Source: DAIUFH01 sp036844705
GTDB lineage: Bacteria; Bacillota; Clostridia; Tissierellales; Tissierellaceae
Direction: 5' to 3'
NCBI GenBank assembly: GCA_036844705.1
Contig: DAIUFH010000091.1
Location: forward strand, 1 to 7,490
Length of the DNA: 7,490 nucleotides
A program made the position numbers and the translations under genes. Each line of letters opens with the position of its first letter. Position 1 is the stretch's first letter. The notes beneath the pieces are model-generated. The model searched no databases. It saw only the letters and a program-made list of their open reading frames with translations, and was not told the origin of the DNA. Below, in pieces: positions 5,702-7,490 of the stretch.

Positions 5702-5718
5702 GATTTTAGCGCTATATT
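5690..5718 (+). promoter_or_regulatory. Promoter of the GntR-ABC operon
   Basis: TTGACT (5690-5695) and TATATT (5713-5718) are 17 bp apart, each matching 5/6 sigma-A consensus bases. The predicted start near 5725 lies inside the large inverted repeat. The leader to ATG 5770 is about 45 nt. This is the strongest promoter match in the window. Confidence 0.75.
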
Positions 5719-5743
5719 GTATATATAGTATATATACAATATA
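5713..5743. promoter_or_regulatory. Perfect 31-bp palindromic operator for the GntR repressor
   Basis: The 15-bp arm TATATTGTATATATA (5713-5727) is the exact reverse complement of 5729-5743 around a single central G at 5728. It contains the GT...AC outline seen in operators of GntR-family repressors. It begins at the -10 element and covers the transcription start, so a bound dimer would block RNA polymerase. The regulator gene starts 27 bp downstream, which points to autorepression. It has no U tail and sits upstream of a gene, so it is not a terminator. Confidence 0.75.
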
Positions 5744-5769
5744 ATCAAAATAACAATAAGGGTGAAAAT

Positions 5770-6144
5770 ATGAATATTGTAGTAAGCAATTCAAACAAAA
5801 AACCTATATATGAGCAAATATCCTCTCAAATTAAAAATCAGATTATTTCCGGGAAATTGAAAGAAGGAGATGCTCTTCCTTCTATGAGATTACTTGCTAA
5901 GGAGCTTAGAATAAGTGTCATTACTACAAAACGTGCTTATGAAGAATTGGAGAGAGAAGGTTTTATAGATACAGCAACAGGTAGAGGGAGTTTTGTAGCA
6001 AGTAGAAACGTTGAATTTATAAAAGAGGAACAGTTTAGAAAAGTAGAAGAATACCTTACAAAGAGTGTTGAGATTGCAAGAAGCAGTGGAATATCACTAG
6101 AAGAATTAACTGAAGTTTTAAGTACCTTATATAAGGAGGAGTAA
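5770..6144 (+). CDS. GntR-family repressor, YtrA type
   Basis: This gene encodes 124 residues, typical of the short YtrA branch of GntR regulators. Residues 12-77 form the winged helix. It begins with PIYEQI, continues through GKLKEGDALPSMRLLAKEL, then the recognition-helix region ISVITTKRAYEELEREG, and ends in the wing TGRGSFVA. Residues 78-124 are a short charged helical tail that serves for dimerisation in this subfamily, since the large ligand-binding domain of other GntR proteins is absent. ATG 5770 has AAGGGTG 5 nt upstream. Its stop codon is 1 nt from the start of the ABC ATPase gene, the standard arrangement for regulators that control a linked ABC exporter. The palindrome in its own promoter is the obvious operator. 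The inducer is unknown; in related systems cell-envelope antibiotics often relieve repression. Confidence 0.92.
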   Translation: MNIVVSNSNKKPIYEQISSQIKNQIISGKLKEGDALPSMRLLAKELRISVITTKRAYEELEREGFIDTATGRGSFVASRNVEFIKEEQFRKVEEYLTKSVEIARSSGISLEELTEVLSTLYKEE

Positions 6145-6145
6145 T

Positions 6146-7000
6146 ATGGATATTTTAAAAATAGATAATATATCTAAAGATTATAAGGATTTTAGATTAA
6201 ATGATATTAGTTTTAATTTGCCTAAGGGTTGCATCATGGGACTTATAGGTGAGAATGGTGCCGGTAAAACGACTATAGTAAAGCTTATATTAAATCTAGT
6301 AAAAAGAAATAGTGGTACAATAAAAATATTTGATTTAGACAATATTGAAAATGAACAGAAGATAAAGCAAGATATAGGTGTAGTATTGGATGAAAGCTAT
6401 TTTCACGATAATTTAAGTCCTAAGGATATTTCGATAATAATGAGGAATATTTACAAGTCTTGGGACGATGCTAAATTTAGGAGTTACCTAAAACAATTTA
6501 AATTGAATGAGGATAAAATTGTTAAGGATTACTCAAAAGGAATGAAGATGAAGCTATCAATTGCCACAGCTCTTTCCCATAATGCTAAATTACTTATTCT
6601 AGACGAACCAACATCAGGACTGGATCCTATTGTTCGCAATGAGATACTGGATATATTTTTAGATTTTATTCAGGACGAAGAAAGGTCAATCTTATTCTCA
6701 ACTCATGTAACTAGCGATTTGGACAAAATTGCTGATTATATTACTTTTATTCACGAGGGAAGTTTAGTACTTTCGGAACCTAAGGATGATATATTAAATA
6801 AATATGCAATCGTAAAATGTGATGAAGAGCAATTTGAAAGAATAGATAAGTCACATATTATAAGCTATAGAAAAAACAGCTTTGGGATTGAGGTATTAGT
6901 AGATAATATACAAAATATAAAGGCTTATGAAGACTATATAGTTGATTCAGTAAATTTAGAGGATGTAATGTTGTTTTATATAAGGAGGGAAAACCAATGA
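6146..7000 (+). CDS. ABC transporter ATP-binding protein (YtrB/BcrA-like)
   Basis: This gene encodes 284 residues and is the cytoplasmic ATPase of an ABC-2-type exporter. Visible motifs are Walker A GENGAGKTT (35-43), signature YSKGMKMK (129-136) in place of LSGGQ, Walker B LLILDE (149-154), D-loop SGLD (157-160) and H-loop His 187 (FSTHV). The position normally held by the Q-loop Gln reads VVLDES (79-84), with Asp 82 in its place. Both the changed signature and the Asp are common in the YtrB/BcrA-like branch paired with GntR regulators. A C-terminal extension of about 80 residues (from about 205) follows the ATPase core. AAGGAGG inside the end of the GntR gene serves as its ribosome binding site, and its TGA overlaps the next gene's ATG, so all three genes are translationally coupled. 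The cargo is unknown; members include drug and peptide resistance transporters and stress-response exporters. Confidence 0.92.
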   Translation: MDILKIDNISKDYKDFRLNDISFNLPKGCIMGLIGENGAGKTTIVKLILNLVKRNSGTIKIFDLDNIENEQKIKQDIGVVLDESYFHDNLSPKDISIIMRNIYKSWDDAKFRSYLKQFKLNEDKIVKDYSKGMKMKLSIATALSHNAKLLILDEPTSGLDPIVRNEILDIFLDFIQDEERSILFSTHVTSDLDKIADYITFIHEGSLVLSEPKDDILNKYAIVKCDEEQFERIDKSHIISYRKNSFGIEVLVDNIQNIKAYEDYIVDSVNLEDVMLFYIRRENQ

Positions 7001-7490
7001 AAGGTTTGATAATCAAAGATCTTTTAAATTTAAAGAAGAACTTTAGTGCAATATTGACTTTAGTTGTATTTTATGCTTTTATTGCATATACAAGTGAAGA
7101 TTCTAGTGTGCTAATTGGTATGATAACTATGATGCTTACTATGATGACTATAACTTCCATTGCCTATGATGATTTGGCAAAGTGGGATAAATATGCCCTT
7201 GCAATGCCTATCAGTAGAAAAGATATAATCTTAAGTAAGTATATACTATTGATAATGCTAGATATGATAGGTATTGCAATCTCAATTGTTATAACTTTTA
7301 TAATAACGAAATTAAAGGGTTCTGATGTTAATTATCTTTTAATAATATCGTATTCAATATTTGCAGTATCATTAATATTTGGGTGCATTATACTACCATT
7401 GATATTTAAATTTGGTGTAGAGAAGAGTCGCTTGATGATGATGGGAGTTTTTGCAGTACCAGTTGCTGTTACTTATATACTATATAAGAT
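6997..7490 (+). CDS. ABC-2 transporter permease, partial (runs off the right edge)
   Basis: The first 164 codons are visible and the frame is still open at 7490. ATG 6997 overlaps the stop of the ATPase gene (ATGA), with AAGGAGGG about 9 nt upstream. The start MKGLIIKDLLNLKK, a hydrophobic helix, then DDLAKWDKYALAMPISRKDIIL and SKYI follow the pattern of the ABC2_membrane_5 type of permease, in which a short loop between helices 2 and 3 carries a W-D-x-Y-x-L-x-x-P-x-x-R stretch. At least five hydrophobic segments are seen (about residues 17-32, 37-57, 80-103, 112-135 and 147-163). With the upstream ATPase it should form the membrane channel of the exporter. The C-terminal part and any further operon genes lie outside the window. 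Confidence 0.88.
   Translation, partial: MKGLIIKDLLNLKKNFSAILTLVVFYAFIAYTSEDSSVLIGMITMMLTMMTITSIAYDDLAKWDKYALAMPISRKDIILSKYILLIMLDMIGIAISIVITFIITKLKGSDVNYLLIISYSIFAVSLIFGCIILPLIFKFGVEKSRLMMMGVFAVPVAVTYILYK

Noticed and set aside
5713..5743. The long palindrome read as a terminator
   Set aside because: It is made almost wholly of A and T, lacks a following U run, and lies between a promoter and its gene.
5588..5794. 68-codon reverse-strand ORF between trxB and the GntR gene
   Set aside because: It covers both promoters and the palindrome and encodes a Tyr/Ile-rich low-complexity product, so it is an artefact of AT-rich DNA.

Overview
The window is AT-rich, and its genes carry strong AGGAGG-type ribosome binding sites and families typical of low-GC Firmicutes (YtrA-type GntR/ABC cassette, DUF3888, DUF6487, FetAB, MepA-like MATE). 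It most likely comes from the chromosome of an anaerobic clostridium or close relative. No rRNA, tRNA, CRISPR array, insertion sequence or phage gene is visible.

Region 1 (1-1418) is a loose, partly decayed stretch. It holds a small zinc-ribbon protein (DUF6487-like, 141-359), a reverse-strand DUF3888 gene broken by a frameshift and apparently lacking its signal peptide (525-898), a tiny one-helix membrane protein carrying the GGADGPT motif of sodium-pump decarboxylase beta subunits (991-1158), and a 28-codon ORF with a strong ribosome binding site (1176-1262). Short hydrophobic open stretches at 51-113 and 355-444 may be gene remnants.

Region 2 (1419-2831) is a MATE-family efflux transporter with a plausible promoter just upstream. 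It ends in a hairpin that can serve both this gene and the convergent gene to its right.

Region 3 (2848-5598, all reverse strand) reads right to left: a thioredoxin reductase-like flavoprotein (trxB/AhpF-like), an intrinsic terminator, fetA (ATPase) and fetB (permease) of a FetAB-type metal exporter, then an unrecognised 90-residue protein. FetAB is linked in Escherichia coli to iron export and peroxide resistance, so its position beside a flavin disulfide reductase suggests a redox/metal theme, although the terminator between trxB and fetA argues against one simple operon.

Region 4 (5690-7490, forward strand) is a GntR-YtrA-type repressor, an ABC ATPase and an ABC-2 permease that runs off the right edge. 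The three genes are packed with a 1-nt gap and then an ATGA overlap. The promoter is clear, and a perfect 31-bp inverted repeat (15-bp arms, one central base) starts at its -10 element and covers the predicted start point. This is the layout expected of a self-repressed, ligand-inducible drug or peptide export or stress cassette.

Most of the window is recognisable. The least explained items are the GGADGPT mini-protein, the 28-codon ORF behind it, and the 90-residue protein downstream of fetB.
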